NCBI GenBank assembly: GCA_024698715.1
Contig: JAILRA010000029.1
Coordinates: forward strand, 1-64,000
DNA length: 64,000 nucleotides
Origin: Lachnospiraceae bacterium
Lineage (GTDB): Bacteria > Bacillota > Clostridia > Lachnospirales > Lachnospiraceae
Direction of reading: 5' to 3'
Both the position numbers and the translations under genes were made by a program. The notes beneath the pieces were generated by a model, which saw nothing but the letters and a program-made list of their open reading frames with translations, was not told where the DNA came from and did no database searches. Positions 54,311 to 63,595 of this stretch are shown one piece after another; position 1 is the first letter of the stretch; each line of letters begins with the position of its first letter.

Positions 54311-55642
54311 ATGGATAACCGTAAAAGAAAAAAGAAGAAAAGAAAAAAACAGTCCAACGGGATATACAAAGCGATAGCTGCCGTAGTCGGAGTTTCAATG
54401 GTAGCACTGATAGCGCTTATAGCCGTATATCTCATAAGCAATCTGGACATAGGTGTCAAAAAAGTTCCGGGCACTATTTCGGAAGTCAGACTTCTTCCTT
54501 CGTACGAAGCAGTCGTAACACCTTCCGAATGGGCTTCTTTAGAGGAATTTGTCCCGACGGAGATCAATCAGAGTGTTAAGATCATGATGATCGGCGATAT
54601 GCTGATGCATCTGAACGTTACCCAGTCCGGATTTAAGGATGACGGTACAAAGAATTACGACCATCTCTTCCAGAGGATCTTACCCGATATTCAGGAAGCG
54701 GATATCAGGATAGTTAACGAAGAGATCGTATTCGCAGGCGAAGATATGGGATTTTCGGGATATCCGCTGTTTAATACCGCTGAGGAAGTAGGAGATGCCG
54801 AAGCTGCAGCCGGATTTAATGTTATTCTTCATGCCACAAACCATACAATGGATAAATGGAAACAGGGACTTATGAATACCATTAATTTCTGGAAAAAATA
54901 TCCCGATATCCATGTGCTGGGCGTTAATGAAACAAAAGAACAGCAGGAAACTATCACCGTTTTTGAAAAGAATGGCATGAAGATCGCTCTTCTTAACTAT
55001 ACTTACGGATTAAACGGATTGCAAATGCCCGATGATATGCCTTTTGCGGTAAATCTTATTGATGCCGATCTTATGGACAGAAACATTAAAAAAGCTCACG
55101 AAGTTGCAGATTTCGTTGTTGTTCTTATTCACTGGGGCAATGAATATCAGCTTTATGCATCTAATGATCAGAAATACTGGTGTAACTGGTTTCTTGAAAG
55201 GGATGTCGATCTTATCATCGGAGCACATCCCCATGTAATACAGCCTATCGAATGGTATACGGATCCCAAGGACGGGGATGAAATGCTCGTATATTATTCA
55301 CTGGGCAATTATGTCACCGGAACAAGAGCTGCCAGAGCAGGTGTTTACGAACAGGCTGTGGGTGGTCTCGCAAAGGTGGAACTTACAAGGAATTCCAAAG
55401 GTAAAGTTGTTATTTCCAAATACGGAGTGGAACCTTTGGTAGCTAACATTGGCCGGCCGGGATACGGAAATATATATACCTGTCCCTTAAGCGAATATAC
55501 TGATGAAGAACGCAGGAACACGATCCTTGCAGGAAACGATCCGACATTCACGATCGAAAACTGCGAAAAACTGTGTGAAAAGGTATGGGGTGATCTTTAT
55601 AATGCCGGTGAAAAAGAAACTATTATTACGAGAGAGTATTAG
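54311..55642 (+). CDS. CapA family protein (metallophosphatase-fold)
   Basis: A 443-residue protein with a very basic N-terminus (KRKKKKRKK), one membrane segment (about residues 20-45) and a CapA/PgsA-type metallophosphatase domain: MIGDMLMHLNV, NEEIVFAGEDMGFSGYPLFNT, HATNHTMDKWKQG, VVLIHWGNEYQL and IIGAHPHVIQPIEW. The family includes polyglutamate-capsule proteins, but most members have unknown substrates. It is exported and anchored at its N-terminus. AGGGGA-type site GGGGA lies near the start. The DUF308 gene follows 12 bases later. Confidence 0.9.
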   Translation: MDNRKRKKKKRKKQSNGIYKAIAAVVGVSMVALIALIAVYLISNLDIGVKKVPGTISEVRLLPSYEAVVTPSEWASLEEFVPTEINQSVKIMMIGDMLMHLNVTQSGFKDDGTKNYDHLFQRILPDIQEADIRIVNEEIVFAGEDMGFSGYPLFNTAEEVGDAEAAAGFNVILHATNHTMDKWKQGLMNTINFWKKYPDIHVLGVNETKEQQETITVFEKNGMKIALLNYTYGLNGLQMPDDMPFAVNLIDADLMDRNIKKAHEVADFVVVLIHWGNEYQLYASNDQKYWCNWFLERDVDLIIGAHPHVIQPIEWYTDPKDGDEMLVYYSLGNYVTGTRAARAGVYEQAVGGLAKVELTRNSKGKVVISKYGVEPLVANIGRPGYGNIYTCPLSEYTDEERRNTILAGNDPTFTIENCEKLCEKVWGDLYNAGEKETIITREY

Positions 55643-55654
55643 GAGGGAAAACAC

Positions 55655-56215
55655 ATGAAAAAAAATGATGAAAAAAAATCATCAAGAACACCGTTTTTAT
55701 TGCTTTCCGCAATAGCTTTTATTGTACTTGGCGTAGTTGTTATCATGTTCAAAACACAGATAACGGATATGCTTGACAATATTATCAAATGGGTTGCTGC
55801 GGGTATACTCGGTATAGTTGCGATAATAAACATCATCGCATTTACCAAGAATATGAAAGAGAATATTAAGGAACTGATCATAGGTGCACTTGCACTCATT
55901 GCAGCAATTGTTCTTTTGATTTCACATCTTTTGGGTGTTCCGAATCTTCTTATAATGGTAATTGGCTTTATGTTTGGTTTGTATCTGATCATTGAAGGAT
56001 TTTTCAAACTGAAAGATGCTTTCGGAAGCAAAAAGAGCGAAAACAATTTATGGTTTGTTCCTTTGATCTTCGGAATCTTAAGTATCTTACTCGGTGTTTT
56101 GATCATTTTCTTCGGAGTAAAAGTTACTACGATCTTCGTTCTTGTTTTCGGTATTTTACTTATCTATGCCGGCGTACAGAATCTCGTCAATCTTTTCATC
56201 GGAAACAAGAAATGA
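55655..56215 (+). CDS. DUF308 (HdeD-like) membrane protein
   Basis: A 186-residue protein with six hydrophobic segments in pairs (LLSAIAFIVLGVVVIMF, IIKWVAAGILGIVAIINII, ELIIGALALIAAIVLLI and others), the pattern of DUF308/HdeD proteins, whose role is not settled. AGGAGG precedes the ATG. It probably shares a transcript with capA; a new promoter and TPP riboswitch start just after it. Confidence 0.85.
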   Translation: MKKNDEKKSSRTPFLLLSAIAFIVLGVVVIMFKTQITDMLDNIIKWVAAGILGIVAIINIIAFTKNMKENIKELIIGALALIAAIVLLISHLLGVPNLLIMVIGFMFGLYLIIEGFFKLKDAFGSKKSENNLWFVPLIFGILSILLGVLIIFFGVKVTTIFVLVFGILLIYAGVQNLVNLFIGNKK

Positions 56216-56236
56216 TCCGCATAGGCAAATATGTAA

Positions 56237-56265
56237 TTGACACGGAATAATTAACAGAATATAAT
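56237..56265 (+). promoter_or_regulatory. Consensus promoter of the thiamine operon
   Basis: TTGACA (56237-56242), 17-base spacer, TATAAT (56260-56265): an exact match to the sigma-A consensus, starting just ahead of the TPP riboswitch. Confidence 0.92.
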
Positions 56266-56271
56266 TTTATA

Positions 56272-56431
56272 CGTCACGGGAGTGCTTAAGGTAATTAGGC
56301 TGAGAGACGGCATGAACCTGCTGTTAATCCTTGGGAATGACCCAGAACCTGATCCGGATAATACCGGCGTAGGAAGGCGGAATGAAAAGTGATTCTAAGG
56401 GCTTTTTCTCGTGAAGAAAAGGTCCTTTTTT
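56272..56431 (+). promoter_or_regulatory. TPP riboswitch with terminator
   Basis: The THI-box core is present: GCTGAGAGA (56299-56307), GACCCAGAACCTGATC (about 56339-56354) and ATACCGGCGTAGGAA (56361-56375). A terminator stem, AAGGGCTTTTTCTC with GAAAAGGTCCTT (about 56397-56427) plus T-run, follows. Thiamine diphosphate should promote termination and shut down the transporter genes. Confidence 0.95.
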
Positions 56432-56462
56432 ATTCGTGATTAAAAGAAAAAGGGAGAACAAA

Positions 56463-56807
56463 ATGAGCGCAAAATTAAATGCCAATGTGGCAATTCAGGT
56501 ATTACCGAGTGTACAGGGAGACGAAGAGATCGTAAGAGTGGTCGATGCGGTCATCGATTATATAAAAAGTACGGGTGTCGAATATTATGTGGGGCCCTGC
56601 GAAACTGCAATGGAAGGTGATTACGAGGAACTTATGGAGATTGTTAAGCAGTGCCAGTACATCGCGATAGAAGCGGGTGCACCCAGTGTAATGAGCTACG
56701 TAAAGATCACTTACAAACCCGAAGGCGAGAAGCTTACCATCGAGAGAAAAACCGCAAAGCATCATAAACATGATCTGGCAAAGTCATTAAAGAACCACAG
56801 TGCATAG
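56463..56807 (+). CDS. Thiamine-binding (YkoF/MTH1187-type) protein
   Basis: A 114-residue protein of the PF01910 family that binds thiamine or its pyrimidine moiety (VAIQVLPSVQGDEEIVRVVDAVIDYI, GPCETAMEGDYEELMEIV). AGGGAGA precedes ATG 56463; an in-frame ATG at 56436 lies in the terminator region. It is the first gene under the TPP riboswitch and is followed eight bases later by the permease, so it is probably a cytoplasmic or accessory component of the same uptake system. Confidence 0.88.
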   Translation: MSAKLNANVAIQVLPSVQGDEEIVRVVDAVIDYIKSTGVEYYVGPCETAMEGDYEELMEIVKQCQYIAIEAGAPSVMSYVKITYKPEGEKLTIERKTAKHHKHDLAKSLKNHSA

Positions 56808-56815
56808 TTTGATTT

Positions 56816-57586
56816 ATGAATAAAAAAAAGAAATTTCAAAAACAGAAATTGATACCGGTTGCGGTAATAGCAGTCCTTATTCTTATATGGCAGGCAGCCT
56901 GCTCATTCGGATGGGTGCCCAAATTCATGCTTCCGTCACCTGCGGATGTGATAAAGGCATTTGTTACTGATTTTCCGCTTCTTATGAGTCATGCCAGAGT
57001 GACGCTTCTTGAAGCGTGCCTTGGGCTTGTTATCGGTGTTTTAACGGGATTTGGATGTGCTGCGCTTATGGATTCGTTTCCACCTGTTAAAAGTGCGCTC
57101 TATCCGATACTTGTGCTCACACAGACGATACCGCCTGTTGCGATAGCACCGCTCCTTATCCTCTGGTTTTCCTACGGGATAGCACCGAAGGTTATCCTGG
57201 TCGTTCTGGTTGCTTTCTTTCCGATGGCGGTAGGGCTTCTCGAAGGATTTCAGTCCGTGGATCAGGATATGATAAAACTCATGAAATCCATGAAAGCATC
57301 GAAGTGGCAGATTTTCTGGAATGTGAAATTCCCAAATGCCCTCGGTTCGTTTTTTTCGGGACTTAAGATCGCGGTTGCATATTCGGTTGTCGGTGCGGTC
57401 ATTGCCGAGTGGCTGGGCGGATTCAACGGCCTCGGGGTTTATATGACCAGAGTGAAAAAATCATTATCCTATGACAAGATGTTCGCTGTAATATTACTGG
57501 TTTCCGTTATAAGCCTTTTACTTATGGAAGCGGTAAAAATTATACAGTACAAATCGATGCCCTGGGAGCATCTTAAAGATGAATAA
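56816..57586 (+). CDS. thiX: Thiamine-precursor ABC transporter, permease
   Basis: A 256-residue SsuC/ThiX-type permease with about six membrane segments and the EAA-loop around LMKSMKASKWQIFWNVKFPNALGSFFSGLKIA. MLPSPADVIKAF and PVAIAPLLILWFSYG are typical. Location under a TPP riboswitch and beside a THI5/NMT1-type binding protein points to uptake of an HMP-like thiamine precursor. Confidence 0.88.
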   Translation: MNKKKKFQKQKLIPVAVIAVLILIWQAACSFGWVPKFMLPSPADVIKAFVTDFPLLMSHARVTLLEACLGLVIGVLTGFGCAALMDSFPPVKSALYPILVLTQTIPPVAIAPLLILWFSYGIAPKVILVVLVAFFPMAVGLLEGFQSVDQDMIKLMKSMKASKWQIFWNVKFPNALGSFFSGLKIAVAYSVVGAVIAEWLGGFNGLGVYMTRVKKSLSYDKMFAVILLVSVISLLLMEAVKIIQYKSMPWEHLKDE

Positions 57587-57635
57587 AAGGCAGAAATGCT
57601 TTTTAATATATTTGACCTGAAAGGAAGAAAACATA

Positions 57636-58670
57636 ATGAAAAGATTTGAAAAACTGATCGGAAAAGCGATAGCTACCGGAATTGCGGCATTAAGCGTTTT
57701 TTCCATAGCTGCATGTGACACGGCGAATAATAACGCCAATACTACGGCGAATTCGGAGCCTAAAAAGGATATCACATTTGTTCTTGACTGGACTCCCAAC
57801 ACAAACCACACCGGACTTTATGTGGCATTAAACAAAGGCTACTATGAAGAAGCGGGACTTAATGTTTCGATAGTTCAGCCGCCCGAAGACGGAGCTACCA
57901 CGATGGTTGCATCGGGACAGGCACAGTTCGGAGTCGATTTCCAGGATTATCTTGTACCCGTATTCACATCGGAAGAGAAGATTCCCGTGGAAGTATGTGC
58001 AGCGATCCTTCAGCACAATACATCCGCAATCATTTCCTTAAAAGAGGACGGTATCGAATCCCCTAAGGATCTTGAGGGTAAAAACTATGCTACATGGGAT
58101 CTGCCCATTGAAAAAGCAATGATCCAAAACATCATGGAAGCTGACGGCGGAGATTATTCCAAGCTTAACCTTATTCCCGAATATGTGGAAAATGAGGCTG
58201 CAGCACTTCAGCAGGATATTGATGCCGTATGGGTATATTATGCATGGGGCGGTATAGCATGCAAACAGGCAGGACTTGATACGAATCTTATTTTCTTTAA
58301 TGACATCACACCCGAATTCGATTATTACAGCCCAGTTATCATAGTTAATTCGGACTGGGCAAATGCAAATAAGGAAACCGCGATAGCTTTTCTTGAAGCA
58401 ACGGGAAGAGGTTATGAATTCGCTGCATCGCATCCCGATGAAGCAGCTGATATTCTCTGTGCTGAAGTACCCGAACTTGATAAGACTCTCGTAAAAGAGA
58501 GCCAGGAATGGATCTCAAAAGAATATATCTCCGATGCAAGAAGATGGGGAGAGATCGATCAGAAGAGATGGGATGCATTTTTCAAATGGCTTTCCGATAA
58601 CGGTCTGGCAGATGAGATTCCCGAAGGATACGGCTTTACAAACGAATATCTGGAATGGCCGGAAAGATAA
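57636..58670 (+). CDS. thiY: Thiamine-precursor ABC transporter, substrate-binding lipoprotein
   Basis: A 344-residue lipoprotein (lipobox SIAAC near residue 27) of the NMT1/THI5-like family. VLDWTPNTNHTGLYVALNKGYYEEAGL and GQAQFGVDFQDYLVP are the family signature; such proteins bind formylaminopyrimidine or hydroxymethylpyrimidine compounds. AAGGAAG precedes the ATG. It lies between the permease and ATPase genes of the same operon; the ATPase's possible early start overlaps its end. Confidence 0.9.
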   Translation: MKRFEKLIGKAIATGIAALSVFSIAACDTANNNANTTANSEPKKDITFVLDWTPNTNHTGLYVALNKGYYEEAGLNVSIVQPPEDGATTMVASGQAQFGVDFQDYLVPVFTSEEKIPVEVCAAILQHNTSAIISLKEDGIESPKDLEGKNYATWDLPIEKAMIQNIMEADGGDYSKLNLIPEYVENEAAALQQDIDAVWVYYAWGGIACKQAGLDTNLIFFNDITPEFDYYSPVIIVNSDWANANKETAIAFLEATGRGYEFAASHPDEAADILCAEVPELDKTLVKESQEWISKEYISDARRWGEIDQKRWDAFFKWLSDNGLADEIPEGYGFTNEYLEWPER

Positions 58671-58684
58671 ATGGTTTACATAAA

Positions 58685-59464
58685 ATGAGCGAGATTCTTC
58701 GTGCAGAGCACATATCCAAAAATTTTACAGACAAAGATGTTTTAGGCGATATCACACTGACACTTAATGAGGGAGAGCTTATCTGTCTTCTGGGTGTCAG
58801 CGGTGTCGGCAAAACAACTTTATTTAACGTGCTGTCGGGTCTTACAAAACCCGACGGCGGTGCTGTGCTTATGAACGAAAATGCTCATACGGAAAGTGAC
58901 GGTACCGAATGGACCGACATTACTGGAAAAACGGGATATCTAAGCTATATGCTTCAAAAAGATCTTCTGCTTCCCAACAAATATATAATAGACAATGTCG
59001 CACTGCCTCTGACTTTAAGAGGTATTCCAAAGAAAGAAGCCAGAAATAAAGCATCGGAACTTTTCGAAAGGTTCGGTCTTCAGGGATGTGAGAAAAAATA
59101 TCCCGCACAACTTTCGGGCGGTATGAGACAGAGGGCCGCACTCCTCAGAACATATTTATGCGACAAAAGGGTAGCGCTTCTTGACGAACCGTTCAGTGCT
59201 CTTGATACCATAACCCGTACATCCATGCAGGAATGGTTTCTGGAAGTAATGGACAGTATCAGAATGTCAACGATATTTATCACTCATGATATTGACGAAG
59301 CGATCCTTATTTCCGACAGGATATATATCATGAAGGGCTCGCCTGCAGTACTCAGCGATGAGATCGTTGTTGAAAAGAAAAAGCCCAGGAACATCGATTT
59401 TACGATGACCGAAGAATTTCTGGAATACAAAAAACTGATAAAGAGCAAACTGTCTGACGACTGA
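58685..59464 (+). CDS. thiZ: Thiamine-precursor ABC transporter, ATP-binding protein
   Basis: A 259-residue SsuB/ThiZ-type ATPase: Walker A GVSGVGKTT, signature LSGGMRQRAALLRTYL, Walker B VALLDEPFSALD and switch His in ITHDIDEA. The start is set by homology at MSEILRAEHISKNF; an in-frame ATG at 58655 inside thiY would add ten unlikely residues. Last gene of the riboswitch-controlled unit. Regulated as a whole by TPP. Confidence 0.9.
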   Translation: MSEILRAEHISKNFTDKDVLGDITLTLNEGELICLLGVSGVGKTTLFNVLSGLTKPDGGAVLMNENAHTESDGTEWTDITGKTGYLSYMLQKDLLLPNKYIIDNVALPLTLRGIPKKEARNKASELFERFGLQGCEKKYPAQLSGGMRQRAALLRTYLCDKRVALLDEPFSALDTITRTSMQEWFLEVMDSIRMSTIFITHDIDEAILISDRIYIMKGSPAVLSDEIVVEKKKPRNIDFTMTEEFLEYKKLIKSKLSDD

Positions 59465-59546
59465 TAAAATTCATTTGTGAAAATTTAATGTTTTTTGTTG
59501 ACGTAAAAAAAAATCAGTGATAATATACAAACTAATTTAATAAGAT

Positions 59547-59830
59547 TTTTAAACCGATGAAGCGGAAGAAAAAGCATTTTATCGCCTAAGCGAGTCCGGG
59601 ACGGTGCGAGCCGGATGGTATGAGGGATGCGTGAATGATAATTCTTATATGGTCCGCTGAGGGCATGGGGAAAGGATTTATCCAAGTATCCGTGACGTGA
59701 GGGCAGGCGTAACAAGCCCGGGATATGATGGTATCCGACAAGAGCACGGGCTTACGTGAATCAAGGTGGCACCGCGGATAGTTTATAATTATTCGTCCTT
59801 GGCAGAACAAATTCTGTCGAGGACTTTTTT
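59547..59830 (+). promoter_or_regulatory. T-box riboswitch, tryptophan-specific
   Basis: The T-box core AAGGTGGCACCGCGG lies at 59763-59777 and the terminator GTCCTTGGCAGAAC / TGTCGAGGAC with T-run at 59795-59830. The base of stem I pairs GCGGA (59562-59566) with TCCGC (59653-59657), and the triplet just before the 3' strand is TGG (59650-59652), the Trp specifier codon. Uncharged tRNA-Trp should turn on the trp genes. Confidence 0.94.
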
Positions 59831-59941
59831 ATTCGCAGGACCGCATAAGGATTTCGACTTACGTCGGTTGCGGTCCGCGCGCGAGTAGGGAGTATTTCAG
59901 TATCCCTCCTCGATTAGAAAAGATAATTTAGGAGGTACAAC
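59831..59941 (+). promoter_or_regulatory. Two extra hairpins between the T-box terminator and trpD
   Basis: Hairpin 1: GGACCGCA (59838-59845) with TGCGGTCC (59869-59876). Hairpin 2: CGAGTAGGGA (59882-59891) with TCCCTCCTCG (59903-59912), one mismatch. In hairpin 2 the segment CCTCCT (59905-59910) is exactly complementary to the trpD ribosome binding site AGGAGG (59930-59935), so two exclusive pairings are possible. Confidence 0.55.
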
Positions 59942-60958
59942 ATGATCAAGGAAGCAATCGTAAAAATCGTAAACAAAGAGGATCTAACTTATGACGAGGC
60001 TTATGCCGTAATGAATGAAATTATGAACGGTGAAACAAGCCAGACTCAGAATGCGGCATTCTTATCCGCATTATCCACAAAGAGTGCTAAAGCCGAAACT
60101 ACGGATGAGATCGCAGGATGCGCTGCAGCCATGAGAGAACATGCAACAAGAGTTGAGACCGGAATGGATGTTTTTGAAATCGTAGGAACAGGCGGAGACA
60201 ATGCGGGAAGCTTTAATATATCCACAACATCCGCGATCGTTGCGGCAGCGGGCGGAATGAAAGTTGCTAAGCACGGAAACAGGGCAGCTTCTTCTCTTTG
60301 CGGTACGGCTGACTGCCTTGAAGCACTCGGTGTGAACATAAGACAGAATCCCGAGAAATGTGTTGAACTTTTAAATGAAGCGGGAATGTGTTTCTTCTTT
60401 GCACAGGAATATCATTCATCCATGAAATATGTGGGCGGGATCAGAAAGGAACTCGGTTTCAGAACGGTATTTAATATCCTCGGACCGCTTACCAATCCCG
60501 CACATCCTTCAATGCAGCTTCTCGGAGTATACGATGAATACCTTGTGATCCCTCTAGCACAGGTACTTACATCACTCGGTGTAAAGAGAGGAATGGTTGT
60601 ATACGGACAGGATAAACTCGATGAGATTTCATTATCATCACCGACCACGGTATGTGAGTTAAGAGACGGATGGTATAAATCATATGTGATCACTCCCGAA
60701 GATTTCGGACTTAAGAGATGCACCAAAGAAGAATTAAAGGGAGGAAGCCCCGAAGAAAACGCTGAGATCACAAGAAGGATCTTAAACGGCGAAAAGGGAG
60801 CAAAGAGAGATGCAGTTCTTCTTAATGCCGGAGCATCGCTTTATATCGGCGGAAAGGCTGACAGTTTTGAAGACGGAATAAAACTCGCCGCAGAGATCAT
60901 TGATTCCGGAAAAGCAGCCAAGACACTTGAGAAGATAATTGAGGTAAGCAACAGATGA
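59942..60958 (+). CDS. trpD: Anthranilate phosphoribosyltransferase
   Basis: A 338-residue enzyme joining anthranilate to PRPP. The PRPP-binding [40 protein letters not shown] and the metal-binding DELS-like DEISLSSPT are intact. It is the first trp gene after the T-box: trpE and trpG, which usually come first, are not present. AGGAGG lies six bases before the ATG. Its stop overlaps the trpC start (ATGA). Confidence 0.97.
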   Translation: MIKEAIVKIVNKEDLTYDEAYAVMNEIMNGETSQTQNAAFLSALSTKSAKAETTDEIAGCAAAMREHATRVETGMDVFEIVGTGGDNAGSFNISTTSAIVAAAGGMKVAKHGNRAASSLCGTADCLEALGVNIRQNPEKCVELLNEAGMCFFFAQEYHSSMKYVGGIRKELGFRTVFNILGPLTNPAHPSMQLLGVYDEYLVIPLAQVLTSLGVKRGMVVYGQDKLDEISLSSPTTVCELRDGWYKSYVITPEDFGLKRCTKEELKGGSPEENAEITRRILNGEKGAKRDAVLLNAGASLYIGGKADSFEDGIKLAAEIIDSGKAAKTLEKIIEVSNR

Positions 60959-61746
60959 GTATACTCGACGAAATAGCCGGATATGCGAAGATCAGAGTGA
61001 GTAAAGCCAAAGAAGTAAAGCCTTTGGAAATAGTTAAAAAAGAGGCTTTTGAAAAAACAGATCCGAATGCTTCTTTCGTATTCGAGGAAGCTTTAAAGGG
61101 CGATGATATTTCTTTTATCTGCGAATGCAAAAAGGCATCGCCTTCAAAAGGACTGATAGCACCTGATTTTGATTATTTAAACATCGCAAAAGAATATGAA
61201 AATGCAGGAGCAAATGCGATCTCGGTACTGACCGAACCAAAATGGTTTTTGGGTAGCAACGAATACCTTAAAGAAATCGCGAATGCTGTTAAGATCCCTG
61301 TTATAAGAAAAGATTTCACCGTTGACGAATATATGATCTACGAAGCCAAGGTACTCGGAGCTTCTGCTGTGCTTCTTATCTGTTCGATCCTCGATGAAAG
61401 CAGGATAAGAGAATACATTAAGATATGCGATGAACTTCGACTTTCGGCTCTCGTGGAAGCACATGACAGGGAAGAGATAAAAAAAGCGTTAAATGCCGGA
61501 GCAAGGATAATAGGTGTTAATAACAGGAATCTCAAGGATTTCAGTGTTAATACCGGCAATACCGTTTCACTCAGAAAATTCGTTCCGAATGATATTGTAT
61601 TTGTGGCTGAGAGCGGGATTAAGAGCCATGAAGATGTTGCAGGGCTTAAAGAAATCGGCGTAAATGCACTTCTTGTCGGTGAAACACTGATGAGAGCCGA
61701 TGATAAAAAGAAGAAACTGGAAGAACTCCGTTGCGGATCAAAGTAA
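60955..61746 (+). CDS. trpC: Indole-3-glycerol phosphate synthase
   Basis: A 263-residue TIM barrel making indole-3-glycerol phosphate. [49 protein letters not shown] and [12 protein letters not shown] with VAESGI near the end are family motifs. Translationally coupled to trpD by a 4-base overlap; trpF follows after about 60 bases. Confidence 0.97.
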   Translation: MSILDEIAGYAKIRVSKAKEVKPLEIVKKEAFEKTDPNASFVFEEALKGDDISFICECKKASPSKGLIAPDFDYLNIAKEYENAGANAISVLTEPKWFLGSNEYLKEIANAVKIPVIRKDFTVDEYMIYEAKVLGASAVLLICSILDESRIREYIKICDELRLSALVEAHDREEIKKALNAGARIIGVNNRNLKDFSVNTGNTVSLRKFVPNDIVFVAESGIKSHEDVAGLKEIGVNALLVGETLMRADDKKKKLEELRCGSK

Positions 61747-61805
61747 GAATAAATAAAAGATATTAAGGAAAAATCCGATTATCTTAATTTTTTTCGGAGA
61801 GTAAG

Positions 61806-62408
61806 ATGAGCAAAATTAAATTTTGCGGAATGAGGTCTGCAAAAGATATCGAATCGGCAAATGAAATAAAACCCGAATATGTAGGCTTTGTGTTCTGGGA
61901 TAAAAGCAAACGTTATATCACAAAAGAACAGGCAGTCGAATTAAGAAAGATGCTTGATAAAGATATTAAAGCCGTCGGAGTTTTTCTGGATGAAACTGAA
62001 GAAACGATCTGCCGGATATCGGAAAGCAATGCCATAGACATCATTCAGCTTCACGGACACGAAGATGAGATTTTCATAAATAGTATCAGGGAAAAGACCG
62101 GAAAACCGGTGATCAAAGCTTTTGTGATAAGATCCGAAGAGGATCTAAAAGAAGCGGAAAGATCTTCGGCGGACATGATACTCCTGGATTCCGGTACAGG
62201 AAGCGGAAAGACATTTGATCATGAACTTTTAAAAGATTTTAAAAGACCGTTCTTTCTTGCCGGAGGAATGAGCTGCGAAAATGTGGGAAGTCTGATCGAA
62301 GAATTTGATCCCTATTGCGTGGATGTAAGCAGCGGCATTGAAACTGACGGAATTAAGGATAAAGATAAGATGACAGAATTTGCAAAGAAGGTAAGGAGAG
62401 AGATATGA
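61806..62408 (+). CDS. trpF: Phosphoribosylanthranilate isomerase
   Basis: A 200-residue TIM barrel catalysing the Amadori rearrangement of [17 protein letters not shown] carries the catalytic Cys, VGVFLDE and IIQLHGHE follow, and the Asp in [14 protein letters not shown] and FLAGGM phosphate loop are intact. Its stop overlaps the trpB start (ATGA), giving translational coupling. Confidence 0.96.
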   Translation: MSKIKFCGMRSAKDIESANEIKPEYVGFVFWDKSKRYITKEQAVELRKMLDKDIKAVGVFLDETEETICRISESNAIDIIQLHGHEDEIFINSIREKTGKPVIKAFVIRSEEDLKEAERSSADMILLDSGTGSGKTFDHELLKDFKRPFFLAGGMSCENVGSLIEEFDPYCVDVSSGIETDGIKDKDKMTEFAKKVRREI

Positions 62409-63595
62409 GCAATTCAAACGGAAGATTCGGAGTTCACGGCGGACAGTACATTCCGGAAACACTGATGAACGCGGTTTTGGAACTCGAAGCTGCATATAAC
62501 AGATACAAAGACGATCCGGAATTCAATAAGGAACTTAATACACTTTTTAATGAATATGCCAACAGACCGTCAAGACTTTATTTTGCGGAAAAAATGACGA
62601 AGGATCTCGGCGGGGCAAAGATATATCTTAAGAGAGAAGATTTAAACCATACCGGTGCACATAAGATAAACAATGTTCTCGGTCAGGCCCTTCTTGCAAA
62701 GAAAATGGGAAAGACGAGACTCATAGCTGAAACCGGTGCCGGACAGCACGGTGTAGCAACAGCTACGGCAGCTGCACTTATGGGAATGGAATGTGTAGTA
62801 TTCATGGGAGAGGAAGATACGATAAGACAGGCTCTTAACGTATACAGAATGAGACTTCTCGGCGCCGAAGTCATTCCCGTAAAAACAGGAACTGCCACAT
62901 TAAAGGATGCTGTATCCGAGGCAATGAGAGAGTGGACATCAAGGATCAGCGATACGCATTACTGTCTCGGCTCCGTAATGGGACCTCATCCTTTTCCCAC
63001 GATAGTAAGAGATTTTCAGGCAGTCATTTCCAAAGAGATTAAGGAACAGATAATGGAAAAAGAAGGAAGACTTCCCGATGCGGTTCTTGCTTGTGTGGGC
63101 GGCGGTTCAAATGCTATCGGAACTTTCTATCATTTTATTGAAGATGAATCAGTAAAACTTATCGGATGCGAAGCAGCGGGAAGAGGAATAGACGGATTTG
63201 AAACCGCAGCTACGATAAACACCGGAAGAATAGGGATCTTCCACGGAATGAAATCATATTTCTGTCAGGATGAGTACGGTCAGATAGCACCCGTATATTC
63301 GATATCGGCAGGACTTGATTATCCCGGAATCGGACCCGAACATGCATATCTTCACGATATCGGAAGAGCTGAATACGTACCAGTAACGGATGAAGAAGCT
63401 GTATGTGCATTTGAATATCTTTCAAAAACCGAGGGGATCATTCCCGCAATAGAATCGGCACATGCGGTTGCACATGCAATGAAGATCGCACCGACAATGA
63501 GCAAGGATCAGATCATGGTAATAACCATATCGGGACGCGGTGATAAGGACTGTGCTGCGATAGCACGTTACAGAGGAGAGAACATCAATGAGTAA
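62405..63595 (+). CDS. trpB: Tryptophan synthase beta chain
   Basis: A 396-residue PLP enzyme condensing indole with serine. [12 protein letters not shown] at the N-terminus, the PLP lysine in [13 protein letters not shown], the [13 protein letters not shown] loop and the phosphate-binding GGGSNAIG are all present. It overlaps trpA by eight bases, as expected for subunits of one complex. Confidence 0.98.
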   Translation: MSNSNGRFGVHGGQYIPETLMNAVLELEAAYNRYKDDPEFNKELNTLFNEYANRPSRLYFAEKMTKDLGGAKIYLKREDLNHTGAHKINNVLGQALLAKKMGKTRLIAETGAGQHGVATATAAALMGMECVVFMGEEDTIRQALNVYRMRLLGAEVIPVKTGTATLKDAVSEAMREWTSRISDTHYCLGSVMGPHPFPTIVRDFQAVISKEIKEQIMEKEGRLPDAVLACVGGGSNAIGTFYHFIEDESVKLIGCEAAGRGIDGFETAATINTGRIGIFHGMKSYFCQDEYGQIAPVYSISAGLDYPGIGPEHAYLHDIGRAEYVPVTDEEAVCAFEYLSKTEGIIPAIESAHAVAHAMKIAPTMSKDQIMVITISGRGDKDCAAIARYRGENINE

